The position numbers and the translations under genes are program-made. A stretch of 64,000 nt of DNA from Acetobacter fallax (GTDB lineage Bacteria > Pseudomonadota > Alphaproteobacteria > Acetobacterales > Acetobacteraceae). Under the pieces are notes generated by a model. It ran no database searches, was not told where the DNA came from, and was given only the letters and a program-made list of their open reading frames with translations. Shown piece after piece: positions 1-8,410 of this stretch. Numbering within the stretch: the stretch's first letter is position 1; each line of letters opens with the position of its first letter. The stretch covers positions 310,001 to 374,000 of the forward strand of contig NZ_WOSX01000001.1 of NCBI RefSeq assembly GCF_011516735.1, read 5' to 3'.

Positions 1-2630
1 AAGGCGCGGTATTCCACGAGACCGAGCCGGCCTGAGCTGCTTTCCGGGGCGTAGAGTTTGTCGATGCAGAACTCGGTTCTGTGGGTGTTGCCCGTCATGT
101 CCGCGAACAGATTGCGGAACAGGCGGTCGGTCAGCCAGGGGGGTGTGAACTGCTGCCGGCTGATCTGACGGAATGCGATTTCGAGTTCGTAGAGTGAGTC
201 CTGTCTGGCTTCGTCGATACGCGGGTGCTGCGAACTGGGGCCGATAAACAGGCCGCTGAACAGGTACGACAGCGACGGGTGGTTATGCCAGAAGCTGGCA
301 AGTGAACGGAGCAGATCCGGGCGACGCAGGAACGGGCTGTCCTCCGCTCTTGCCGCGCCCATGACGACGTGATTGCCGCCGCCGGTTCCGACATGGCGCC
401 CGTCGAGCATGAATTTTTCGGCGGTGAGGCCGACGCCGCGGGCTTCGTCATAGAGCTGGCGGCTGCGGGTTTCGTGCTCATCCCAGCTTGCGGCGGGGTG
501 GACGTTGACTTCGATGACGCCGGGATCGGGCGTGACGGAAAAGGAGAGCAGGCGCGGATCGCGGGGCGGGGCATATCCTTCGAGCACGATTTTCCGGCCG
601 AACTCGGTGGCTGTTGCCTCGACTGCGGCGCAGAGATCCAGCCAGTCTTCGACGGCGGTGAGCGGCGGGCAGAAGATATGCAGAATCCCGTTACGCGCCT
701 CGACTGTGAGGGCAGTCCGCACTTCAGCCGGCTCCTCGCGGCCGATAGCGAGCAGATGTTCGTCAAAGGCCTGCTCTGTCGTGAGGCGCCACGGTTTACG
801 GACCGGATAGGGCGGAAGGGCCGGAAGATCCGAGAGCTGCGCGCCGGGGCCTTCGGGAGAACGGGCTGACCGGCTGATCAGATCCGGCACGGAAGCACCG
901 TAGGCTGTGCCGGTGCGCCGCACGAAAGACGGATGAGGCGGGAGCGGATATTTCGGCGCGAACGGATCGGCCTCGACCTGCGGCTCAATATGCCCGGTTT
1001 CTGCCCAGGGAAGGCTTTGCAGTGGCAGACGGAAGCCGATCGAGGAATCGCCGGGGACGAGGAAAATGGTATCGCCACGCAGGAACCAGCGTCCGGACTG
1101 CCAGCGTCGCACGCCGTCCCGGAGCACGACGCGAAGTGGCAGGACCGAGCCTGATTCGCGGGACAGGCCGCGTTCGAAAACGCGGGCCAGGCGGTCGCGC
1201 TCCAGCGGGTCATCGAGCTTCGAGTCTTCGGCCAGCACATTGGCCGGCAGGCGATGTTCACGCCACAGATAGTAATGGATGTCTTCGTAGGCCGGCGTGA
1301 CCAGTTCCGGGTCTACCTGCAATTTTTCGGCGAGCGACCGGGCGAAACGGCGGGCATCGTGCTCGGTTGCGTTATCCTTGTCGTCATCGGATGCCAGCAG
1401 CGAACGATCGAGCCACACCGGTTCGCCGTCGACCCGCCAGTAGCAGGTGAGCGCCCAGCGCGGCAGCTGTTCGCCGGGGTAATGTTTACCGAACAGCGTC
1501 ATGTAAGCGGAGCCTGGCGACCAGAGCGGCATCAGGCGGTTCAGAAGACGTCCGGCACAGGCGCGTTTGGTCGGGCCGAGGGCTTCGATATTCCACTCGG
1601 GCGCATCCATGTCGTCCGCGGCGATGAAGGTTGGTTCGCCGCCCATGGTCAGGCGGACATCACCGGCGTTCAGCTGCGCGTCGACTTTTTCTCCGGCTGC
1701 CAGGATCGCCTGCCAGGTGGTGTCGTCGTACGGTTTTGTCGTGCGGGGCGATTCGGCGATGCGTTCGACCTGCATGACGAACGAAAATTTCGTTTCGCAG
1801 GCTTCGACGCCGCCGGAAATCGGCGCCGCGGAACTCGGTTCGGGGGTTGCCGCGAGGGGAATGTGCCCTTCGCCGGCCAGCATGCCGGATGTTGCATCGA
1901 GGCCGATCCAGCCGGCGCCGGGCAGGTAGACTTCGGCCCAGGCGTGCAGATCCGTGAAATCCGTCTCTGGTCCCGCCGGGCCATCGACCGGTTTTTCATC
2001 GGCTGCGAGCTGGATCAGGTAACCGGAGACAAAACGTGCGGCATATCCGAGGTGGCGGAGGAGCTGCACCAGCAGCCAGGCGCTGTCGCGGCAGGAGCCT
2101 TTTCCTTCGGACAGTGTTTTCTCGGGCTCCCAGACGCCGGGTTCCAGCCGCACGATGTAGCTGATGCGCTTCAGGACGGCCTGATTGAGCGCGACCAGCA
2201 TATCGACGGTGCGCTGTTCCGTGAGGGGGATTTCGTCGAGAAATGCCGACAGCAGCGGCCCGGGTTCTTCGAGCCGGCGGTAGGGCGCGAGTTCCTGGTC
2301 CAGAACCTGATCGTAGGTGAAGGGCCAGGATTCGGCCTGCGGTTCGAGAAAGAAATCGAACGGGTTGCTCGCTGCCATGTCGGCGACGAGGTCGACGGTG
2401 ACATGGAAGTGGTTGACGCGTTCCGGGAAGACGACCCGTGCCTGCCAGTTTCCTGACGGGTCCTGCATCCAGTTGATGAAATGCGGCTCGGGTTCGATTC
2501 TCAGGGCGTAGGAGAGCACATTGGTGCGGGCATGGGCTGCCGGTCGCAGCCTTATGATCTGAGGTCCGAGAACGACCGGGCGGTCATAATCATAGGTGGT
2601 CTTGTGTGTCAGAGCGACATTGAGTGTCAT
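1..2630 (-). CDS. Transglutaminase-like / DUF2126 protein, 3' end cut by window
   Basis: I read about 876 residues from the ATG at 2630 down to base 1 without a stop; the C-terminus lies outside the window. The N-terminal part is the bacterial transglutaminase-like N-terminal domain (begins MTLNVALTHKTTYDYDRPV), followed by a transglutaminase core with the catalytic Cys in EGKGSCRDSAW and His in DLHAWAEVYLPG. From about residue 300 the large DUF2126 region starts (LTMGGEPTFIAADD). Such proteins usually sit with alpha-E and circularly permuted ATP-grasp genes in putative peptide-ligation or amidation loci; none of these partners is visible, but the upstream side is outside the window only on the left. 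A purine-rich GGAAAG lies about 7 bases before the start. Family assignment is firm, substrate unknown. Confidence 0.9.
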   Translation of the reverse strand, partial: MTLNVALTHKTTYDYDRPVVLGPQIIRLRPAAHARTNVLSYALRIEPEPHFINWMQDPSGNWQARVVFPERVNHFHVTVDLVADMAASNPFDFFLEPQAESWPFTYDQVLDQELAPYRRLEEPGPLLSAFLDEIPLTEQRTVDMLVALNQAVLKRISYIVRLEPGVWEPEKTLSEGKGSCRDSAWLLVQLLRHLGYAARFVSGYLIQLAADEKPVDGPAGPETDFTDLHAWAEVYLPGAGWIGLDATSGMLAGEGHIPLAATPEPSSAAPISGGVEACETKFSFVMQVERIAESPRTTKPYDDTTWQAILAAGEKVDAQLNAGDVRLTMGGEPTFIAADDMDAPEWNIEALGPTKRACAGRLLNRLMPLWSPGSAYMTLFGKHYPGEQLPRWALTCYWRVDGEPVWLDRSLLASDDDKDNATEHDARRFARSLAEKLQVDPELVTPAYEDIHYYLWREHRLPANVLAEDSKLDDPLERDRLARVFERGLSRESGSVLPLRVVLRDGVRRWQSGRWFLRGDTIFLVPGDSSIGFRLPLQSLPWAETGHIEPQVEADPFAPKYPLPPHPSFVRRTGTAYGASVPDLISRSARSPEGPGAQLSDLPALPPYPVRKPWRLTTEQAFDEHLLAIGREEPAEVRTALTVEARNGILHIFCPPLTAVEDWLDLCAAVEATATEFGRKIVLEGYAPPRDPRLLSFSVTPDPGVIEVNVHPAASWDEHETRSRQLYDEARGVGLTAEKFMLDGRHVGTGGGNHVVMGAARAEDSPFLRRPDLLRSLASFWHNHPSLSYLFSGLFIGPSSQHPRIDEARQDSLYELEIAFRQISRQQFTPPWLTDRLFRNLFADMTGNTHRTEFCIDKLYAPESSSGRLGLVEYRA

Positions 2631-2727
2631 CTGTCATCTTTCCAGCGCGAACGTTGTGCGATTTAAGCCCACCAGGCGCGAGGCTGACAGGCCTAATTCG
2701 TTGCGGTCTCAAAAAAATTATCTGGCG

Positions 2728-2900
2728 GAGACTGTTTCAGAAGTGTCTCCGCTGAGAGAAAACGTCCCTTAAAGGGTGCTGTCGGCGTATGTTCTGAGCA
2801 CCGGACGGAGCGGCCACGGGCGGGCCTGAGCATGGGAGCCCGGCAGGGCTGCGTCAGCAGGCGTGTCGGGTCGTTGGCGGAGGGACTTATGAGACAGTCT
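2728..2900. repeat. Family B inverted-repeat element, copy 1 (MITE-like)
   Basis: The 305-base gap between two divergent genes holds a 173-bp element. It starts with GAGACTGTTTCAGAAGTGTC and ends with the related inverse GAGGGACTTATGAGACAGTC. Its interior (GGAGCGGCC..GGG...GAGCAT.GGAGCCCG) is shared with copies at 22023 and 23645. It carries no coding capacity. Because it sits between two gene starts it may influence one of the promoters. Confidence 0.75.
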
Positions 2901-2935
2901 TTGACATCGGGTCGCGACGGGAAAACGGAGACACT

Positions 2936-3670
2936 GTGTTGAGTGAAGAAAAGGTGCCGCGTGGCGAACATGCCTTTGGCGACTGGAGCTGCATGGCTCT
3001 TTCCCCTGATCTCATCGTCGTGTCTTCCGGTGAGCCCCGGCTTTTTTCCGCCGGGATCGAGGCGCGGGTCGACACGATCTGGGCCGGGGCGAAAGCTGCG
3101 CGACCGGCGCTTTTTAATGGCCGGGTCTTTTGTGCGGACCGGGTGACGCCTGAGCGCATTGAGGGGCACTGGACGGATTACCGGCATGCGCTTGCGCAGA
3201 TCGAAGACCCGCTGATTTTTGGCGATCGGCCGCTGCGGCAACTGGCTGTATGTGGCGGGTTGCGTTGTTCTGGCGGGTTTGTGATTGCGCGGCGGGCGCC
3301 GTTATCGCTGTATCTTGGGGGGTTCTGGCAGTCTCCGCCGGCGGGGACTGTCGAATCACGGGACGGGTGTGACGATATTTCTCTGGCGGATCAGATCGCC
3401 GCGGAAGCCGGGGAAGAAATCGGGCTCACACGTGATGAACTGGAGATCGGTCACCCTCTTATCGCAGTGACACATATGGCGACGCAGATTGTCGATATTG
3501 GCATACCGCTCACGACGCGTCTGTCGTTTGACGAGATCAGGCGGCGCTGGAGCACGAAGGGAAACCGCGAATATGACCAGCTTGCTCTGATTGCGGACGG
3601 GGAGTCTTCAGCGTGGCGCGGACGTGAGGACATTCTGCCGACAACGCGCAGGCTGTTTGAGGTGCTGTGA
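2936..3670 (+). CDS. Nudix hydrolase-like protein
   Basis: A 244-residue protein starting at GTG 2936, with CGGAG six bases upstream. The second half has the look of a Nudix fold: the segment around residues 150-165 contains AAEAGEEIGL, which matches the end of the Nudix box (REUxEExGU) but with Ala in place of the usual Arg and without a clear glutamate at the start of the box. The C-terminal stretch (ATQIVDIGIPL...EYDQLALI) fits the later strands of such enzymes. The box is degenerate, so catalytic activity and substrate are uncertain. It stands alone, divergent from the transglutaminase-like gene. Confidence 0.55.
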   Translation: MLSEEKVPRGEHAFGDWSCMALSPDLIVVSSGEPRLFSAGIEARVDTIWAGAKAARPALFNGRVFCADRVTPERIEGHWTDYRHALAQIEDPLIFGDRPLRQLAVCGGLRCSGGFVIARRAPLSLYLGGFWQSPPAGTVESRDGCDDISLADQIAAEAGEEIGLTRDELEIGHPLIAVTHMATQIVDIGIPLTTRLSFDEIRRRWSTKGNREYDQLALIADGESSAWRGREDILPTTRRLFEVL

Positions 3671-3795
3671 GAGACCGGGATATGTGACGCACTGTATAGC
3701 TATGTGAATTTTTCATGTCCGGCATACGATTTATATTTACCTGAATATGACGCGCTGATAATGTTCATGACAGAACCCTTTTCAGGAGCTTCGCC

Positions 3796-3903
3796 ATGGT
3801 CACCCGGATCGCACGCATTTTCTCCAGCAGCCTCGTAGCGGTGCTCGTGGCGGCTCATGATCACTCGAAAAATGCCGTATCGACCGGGCCTGCTCCTAAA
3901 TAA
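3796..3903 (+). CDS. Small exported or membrane peptide, 35 aa
   Basis: A 35-codon frame that is easily missed. It has a good ribosome-binding site (CAGGAG, eight bases before the ATG) and a typical short leader or membrane segment: basic MVTRIARI, hydrophobic FSSSLVAVLVAA, then a polar tail HDHSKNAVSTGPAPK. It could be a tiny membrane peptide or a secreted one. A weak stem (AGCC/GGCT) with six T residues follows at about 3914-3930. I know no family for it. Confidence 0.4.
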   Translation: MVTRIARIFSSSLVAVLVAAHDHSKNAVSTGPAPK

Positions 3904-3930
3904 GCGCGACCTGAGCCGGCAGGCTTTTTT

Positions 3931-3948
3931 ATTCCCTGATCAGGGAAT
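3931..3948. promoter_or_regulatory. Perfect 18-bp palindrome
   Basis: ATTCCCTGATCAGGGAAT reads the same on both strands. It lies between the T-run after the 35-aa frame and the bidirectional terminator. It could be the stem of an RNA hairpin or a dimeric protein-binding site; the sequence alone does not decide. Confidence 0.4.
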
Positions 3949-3975
3949 TTCAGAACTGATACGGATGGACTAAGA

Positions 3976-4004
3976 AAAAGCCCGCCTTTCCGGCGGGCTT
4001 TTTT
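3976..4004. terminator. Bidirectional intrinsic terminator
   Basis: AAAAAGCCCGCC-TTT-CCGGCGGGC followed by T7 forms a GC-rich stem with A and T tracts on either side, so it can end transcripts from both directions. It serves the small membrane gene on the minus strand, whose TAA stop overlaps its edge. Confidence 0.9.
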
Positions 4005-4213
4005 TAGATGCCGATCCAGAGGGCACCGAGCACCAGAACGGCGCCGACGAAAACCAGGACGAGGATTCCTGCCGCGTTTCCCGGCATGACATCTGGCATT
4101 TCCATCGCAAATCGCAGGGCGAGGGCGAGAAAGACCAGCCCGATCGTGATTGCCACGAAGCGGACGATGACCGTCGAATTAAGTGGCGATCGGGTACGCC
4201 TGAACTGAGCCAT
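4004..4213 (-). CDS. Small two-helix membrane protein
   Basis: A 69-residue protein with a short basic head (MAQFRRTRSPLNS) and two hydrophobic segments at about residues 14-36 and 47-69, separated by EMPDVMPGNA. It ends directly after the second helix. GGAG lies nine bases before the ATG. The stop codon is built from the T-run of the terminator at 3976-4004, so translation ends inside the terminator. No function can be assigned. Confidence 0.6.
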   Translation of the reverse strand: MAQFRRTRSPLNSTVIVRFVAITIGLVFLALALRFAMEMPDVMPGNAAGILVLVFVGAVLVLGALWIGI

Positions 4214-4417
4214 GATCGGAACTCCGGCGTTGGGCTGGCTGGACTGTCTGTCCCTTTACAGCAGGGCCACGGCCAGAGCCATACCGGCGAAATTTTCCAG
4301 GCGCGCAACGGACCATGCGGTGGCCATCGGGCACTGAACCATCGGTGCACGATCTTTCGTCGGGTACATGCGAAACGTGGTCTTTCCGGCAACGTCATGG
4401 CGTCTCTATAAGCGACT

Positions 4418-5983
4418 ATGCTCAAGGGATTTCTCACAGTCGGCGGCTGGACGATGGCCAGCCGGATTCTCGGTCTGGTTCGTGATCAGCTGCTTGCCGC
4501 CTTCATGGGCGCGGGGCCGATGCAGGATGCCTACCTGGTTGCATTCCGGCTTCCGAACATGTTTCGGCGTCTGTTTGGCGAGGGGGCGTTCAACGCGGCG
4601 TTCGTGCCGCTGTTTTCCTCGATTCTGGCGGAGCATGGCGAGACTGAGGCGCGGCTTCTGGCGCGGCGGGTGTTTGGTGTTCTGCTGACCTGGCTGGTGA
4701 TTCTCTGCGTGCTTGGCGAGATTTTCATGCCGGCGGTTCTGCGGGTGATTGCGCCGGGGTTTGCGAAGAACGGCCCGCAATATGATCTGGGTGTGACGCT
4801 CAGCAGGATTACCTTTCCCTATCTTGTTCTGATCTGTGCGGCGGCGCTGGTTTCCGGTGTTCTGAATGGTCTGCACCGGTTTGGTGTGGCGGCGGCGGCA
4901 TATCTGGCCTTCAACGTGATCGGCATTGCGGCGGTTCTGTTCGCGACGCCTTACTTTCCGTCCGTGGCGCATGCGGCGGCCTGGGGTGTGACGGTTTCGG
5001 GCGTGGTACAGCTTGGGTTGCTGATGATTGCGGCAAGGCGGGCGGGGTTTGATCTCACTCCCCTGCCCCCGCGTCTGACGCCACGGGTCCGGCTGCTCGG
5101 GCGGCGGATGCTGCCGGGGCTGATCGGGAGTGGTGTCACTCAGATCAATCTGACGATCGACACGATCATTGCGACGCTGCTTCCGACGGGCAGTATTTCG
5201 TTCATGTATTTTGCGGACCGGCTCAACCAGTTACCGCTGGGTGTTCTGGGGGCTGCGGCCGGGACGACGTTGCTGCCGGTTCTGACTCGGCATCTTGCCG
5301 AGGGGGATCATGACGGCGCGCACGGGGCTCAGGGGCGGGCTCTGGATTATGTGCTGATGCTGACATTGCCTGCGATGGCGGGGCTTCTCGCGCTTGGCAC
5401 ACCGATCATGCAGGTTCTGTTCTCGCATGGGTCCTTTACGTTGACGGACGGGGCGATGTCGGCGCAGTCGCTGCGGGCTTATGCGATCGGGTTGCCTGCG
5501 TTTGTGCTGATCAAGGTGCTGTCTCCGGCGTTCTTTGCACGGGGCGATACATCGACGCCGGTGAAGATCGGGTTCTTTACGCTGGTGCTCAATCTGATCC
5601 TCAATCTGCTGCTGATGAGGCCCCTCGCCCATATCGGGCCACCGCTTGCGAGCAGTCTGGCTGCCATTGCGAATGTGGCCATTCTTTCCATGCTGCTGTT
5701 CCGGCGCGATGCGCTGCGCATTGATGCGGTGGCGCGCAACAGGATCGTTCTGATGACTGTCGCGGCCTGCGCGATGGCGCTGATCCTGTTCGGCGCCAAC
5801 AGCATGTTACCTCATCCGACGTCCCGGATCACGGCGTGGCTCGGGCTTCGTCTTGCTGTGGAAGTTCCACTGGGCGGACTGGTGTATCTGATCCTGCTGC
5901 ATATGTTCCACGTGCTGGATCTTGCGGCGGCGCTGGACGGGGCGCGCCGACGGCTGAGCAGGCGGCGCCGGGCGGCACAATGA
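4418..5983 (+). CDS. murJ: Lipid II flippase MurJ
   Basis: A 521-residue polytopic inner-membrane protein of the MOP superfamily. It flips the peptidoglycan precursor lipid II to the periplasmic face. The N-terminal signature ASRILGLVRDQLLAAFMGAG, with QDAYLVAFRLPNMFRRLFGEG just after it, is typical MurJ/MviN, including the conserved arginines lining the cavity. Hydrophobic segments recur to the end, with a basic tail RRRLSRRRRAAQ. The stop overlaps the start of the next gene (ATGA), implying translational coupling with the MFS transporter. Confidence 0.96.
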   Translation: MLKGFLTVGGWTMASRILGLVRDQLLAAFMGAGPMQDAYLVAFRLPNMFRRLFGEGAFNAAFVPLFSSILAEHGETEARLLARRVFGVLLTWLVILCVLGEIFMPAVLRVIAPGFAKNGPQYDLGVTLSRITFPYLVLICAAALVSGVLNGLHRFGVAAAAYLAFNVIGIAAVLFATPYFPSVAHAAAWGVTVSGVVQLGLLMIAARRAGFDLTPLPPRLTPRVRLLGRRMLPGLIGSGVTQINLTIDTIIATLLPTGSISFMYFADRLNQLPLGVLGAAAGTTLLPVLTRHLAEGDHDGAHGAQGRALDYVLMLTLPAMAGLLALGTPIMQVLFSHGSFTLTDGAMSAQSLRAYAIGLPAFVLIKVLSPAFFARGDTSTPVKIGFFTLVLNLILNLLLMRPLAHIGPPLASSLAAIANVAILSMLLFRRDALRIDAVARNRIVLMTVAACAMALILFGANSMLPHPTSRITAWLGLRLAVEVPLGGLVYLILLHMFHVLDLAAALDGARRRLSRRRRAAQ

Positions 5984-7209
5984 GCGGGAGCAACGTTCCG
6001 CCGGCGAGTAGCGGCGCCACGGCCGGGATTGCCAGTGTCACCCTGCTCGGCATGACGGCCATGGGGATTGCGCTGCCGATCCTGCCTCAGCGGCTTAATG
6101 GCGACCTTGGCTACAGTCTGACCATTGTCGGCTGGATCATCGGGCTGGAATCGATTGCGACCCTGTTGTCGCGGCCGTGGTGCGGGCATCTGACCGATCG
6201 GCGTGGCGGCCGGTTTGCTGCGATTGCCGGTCTGATTGCCATGATCTTCTGTGGCCTTACTTATCTGGCGTCGGATTTTCTGATGGATTATGGCGCTGCG
6301 GGACGGCAGGCAGCGGCATCGCTCATCGTTTTAGGCCGGATTTTCATGGGCATTGGCGAGGGGCTGGTGATTTCCGGGACCGGGCTCTGGGCTGTTGACC
6401 GCGCGGGGCCGGATCGTGTCGGGCGGGCGGTTTCGTGGGTCGGGCTTGGTCTGTTCGCGGGGCTGGCTCTGGGGTCTGCCTTTGGTGCCTGGCTTGACCA
6501 TGGGCAGCCGGGGGGATTTGCGCTTGCCTGTGCCATTTCCACGATCATTCCGCTTCTGGGAACGGGTGCTGCGCTGGTTATCCGGCCTGGCACCGCCGCA
6601 CGTGTTCATGACAGCGCACCTGTGGCGCCGTTGCTTTCGGTGATTCTGCTTCCGGGTCTTGGTCTTTTCGCCAATGCCTGTGGGTTTGCCGCGATTACGT
6701 CGTTTCTGGCTCTGGATTACAGGGCTCATGGCTGGGCGGCGTTGCCGCTGGGCAGTGCGGGCGTCGGGATTGCGGGTTTTGGCGTGGGGCATGTCACGGC
6801 GCGGCTTCTGTTTTCCGATCTCAGCGATCATGTCCGTTCGCGCTGGCCTGTGGTGACCTGCCTGCTGGTGGAAGCACTTGGTCTCTGTATGATCTGGCTG
6901 GCGCCGACGCCGCTGATGGCTCTGAGCGGAGCTGTTGTGACGGGGTTCGGGTTTTCGATGGGCTATCCGCTTCTGACGCTACCGGTTCTGGCAGCGGTTC
7001 CGGTGGTGCGGCGGGGCATGGCTTTTGCGCTTTTCGATGCTTTTTTTGATACTGGCGCGGGATTTGCGGCGCTGTGTTCGGGGACTGTGGCGCATTATCT
7101 GTCCCTGCCCCGCGTTTTTCTGATCGCGGCTTTGGTTTCGCTGGCCGGCATTATTCCGTTGCTGATGGTGCCGGCCATGCGATGGCGGCGCGAGACCCCG
7201 GAGGGGTGA
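5980..7209 (+). CDS. MFS transporter
   Basis: A 409-residue major facilitator with about 12 hydrophobic segments. The start is taken at ATG 5980, which overlaps the murJ stop; a longer frame inside murJ is improbable. The loop between helices 2 and 3 shows the MFS signature RPWCGHLTDRRGGR, and helix 4 contains GRIFMGIGEGLVISG. The pattern resembles drug or sugar efflux-type transporters, but no substrate can be read. Coupling to murJ suggests coexpression, not necessarily a shared job. Confidence 0.85.
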   Translation: MSGSNVPPASSGATAGIASVTLLGMTAMGIALPILPQRLNGDLGYSLTIVGWIIGLESIATLLSRPWCGHLTDRRGGRFAAIAGLIAMIFCGLTYLASDFLMDYGAAGRQAAASLIVLGRIFMGIGEGLVISGTGLWAVDRAGPDRVGRAVSWVGLGLFAGLALGSAFGAWLDHGQPGGFALACAISTIIPLLGTGAALVIRPGTAARVHDSAPVAPLLSVILLPGLGLFANACGFAAITSFLALDYRAHGWAALPLGSAGVGIAGFGVGHVTARLLFSDLSDHVRSRWPVVTCLLVEALGLCMIWLAPTPLMALSGAVVTGFGFSMGYPLLTLPVLAAVPVVRRGMAFALFDAFFDTGAGFAALCSGTVAHYLSLPRVFLIAALVSLAGIIPLLMVPAMRWRRETPEG

Positions 7210-7426
7210 TCTGCGCTGGCGATGCGGGGGCGTTCCGGATATGAACATGACGCTGTCTCAATGAAATTTCTCAATCCTGAAAATGATACATTTTCCAAAT
7301 ATTCATGGTCCGTATCTGCCGGAATCCGGTGATTTGTTCAGAGATAATCGTGAAGTCAGGTCAGATTTCAGTGTGGGTGGCAGTTGTTATTGACAGACCC
7401 TGACGGGAGGATGTTCTGTTCGTCAG

Positions 7427-8296
7427 ATGACGACACATCCTTCTTTTTCCCTGATCACCAGTACACTTGGTCGGCAGGACATTCTCGGCCGCTTACTGGC
7501 ATCACTGGAAAAACAGTCTTTTCGTGACTTTGAAATTATTGTCGTGGACCAGAATCCTGAGGGGTATCTTGACGATGTGATCGCCCGGTATACGGGCTCT
7601 CTGCGTCTCACGCATCTCCGGTCACCGAAGGGTCTGTCGGTCGGGCGCAATGCCGGTCTGAAGGTGGCGACAGGAGACATCATCGCCTTTCCTGATGATG
7701 ACTGCTGGTATGGTCCTGAAACGCTCGCTGAAGTGACTGAGCTTTTCAGGAACTATAGCGGGTATGACATGCTTGTCGGCCGCACCACTGATGCGGAGGG
7801 GCGCAATTCGATTGTTCCGTCTTTGCCTCGGGACTGCGACATCGACCGTATCAATGTTATTGACGCGGCCAACAGCAATACGATTTTTATGCGCCGGGTC
7901 GCAGAAGCCGGGACCGGTCTGTTCGACGAGCGGCTTGGTACGGGAGGGACGAGCATCTTCCAGAGCGCGGAGGATCGTGACTATATCGCCCGTGCGCTCG
8001 AGGGTGGTTTCAGGGTCCGTTTTGTCAGGGACCTGGTTATTTTCCATGAGCAGATCGTCACCGACGATGCGCGGCATCTGGCGCGTGTGCGCAAATATTC
8101 GCTTGGTGATGGCGCTTATTATCGCAAACATGGCTACGGGATCGGGCGTATTTTCCTGATGATCGCCAAAGCGCTGGGAGGGATTCCGTTCCGGCTGCTG
8201 CGGAGGCAGTCCCCTGAGCTGAAAGCAAAATTCACTTACAGTATTTTTCTTCTGAGTGGTTATCTGCGCTGGAATGATCGAAATCTGAAGGTGTGA
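7427..8296 (+). CDS. GT2-family glycosyltransferase
   Basis: A 289-residue GT-A fold enzyme. The nucleotide-sugar-binding N-terminus (SLITSTLGRQDILGRLLASL, then FEIIVVDQNP) is followed by GLSVGRNAGL and the metal-binding DDD in AFPDDDCWYG at residues 88-95. A later acidic motif, ESAEDRDYIARAL in form QSAEDRDY, fits the GT2 acceptor/catalytic region. It probably adds a sugar to a polysaccharide or lipid carrier and is convergent with the GumK-like gene. Upstream 217 bases are AT-rich and likely hold its promoter. Confidence 0.85.
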   Translation: MTTHPSFSLITSTLGRQDILGRLLASLEKQSFRDFEIIVVDQNPEGYLDDVIARYTGSLRLTHLRSPKGLSVGRNAGLKVATGDIIAFPDDDCWYGPETLAEVTELFRNYSGYDMLVGRTTDAEGRNSIVPSLPRDCDIDRINVIDAANSNTIFMRRVAEAGTGLFDERLGTGGTSIFQSAEDRDYIARALEGGFRVRFVRDLVIFHEQIVTDDARHLARVRKYSLGDGAYYRKHGYGIGRIFLMIAKALGGIPFRLLRRQSPELKAKFTYSIFLLSGYLRWNDRNLKV

Positions 8297-8410
8297 ACGA
8301 CGGGGACTGCTGAAGCCGTCGTGCGGAGCGCGTTTTCGCGGGGCGCTCCCTTTCGGGGCCGGTCAGAGCCTGGGGCTCTTTATGACGATCACTCTTTATC
8401 CGGATTGAGA

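Noticed and set aside
1254-2456. 400-codon plus-strand frame opposite the transglutaminase-like gene
   Set aside because: It is the antisense shadow of a well-supported gene: the minus-strand translation shows family motifs throughout, while the plus-strand one is low-complexity Gly/Arg/Phe-rich.
3972-4437. 155-codon minus-strand frame overlapping the small membrane gene and the murJ start
   Set aside because: It uses another frame than the well-started 69-aa gene, is rich in Trp/Ser/Arg, and would run into the murJ coding start.
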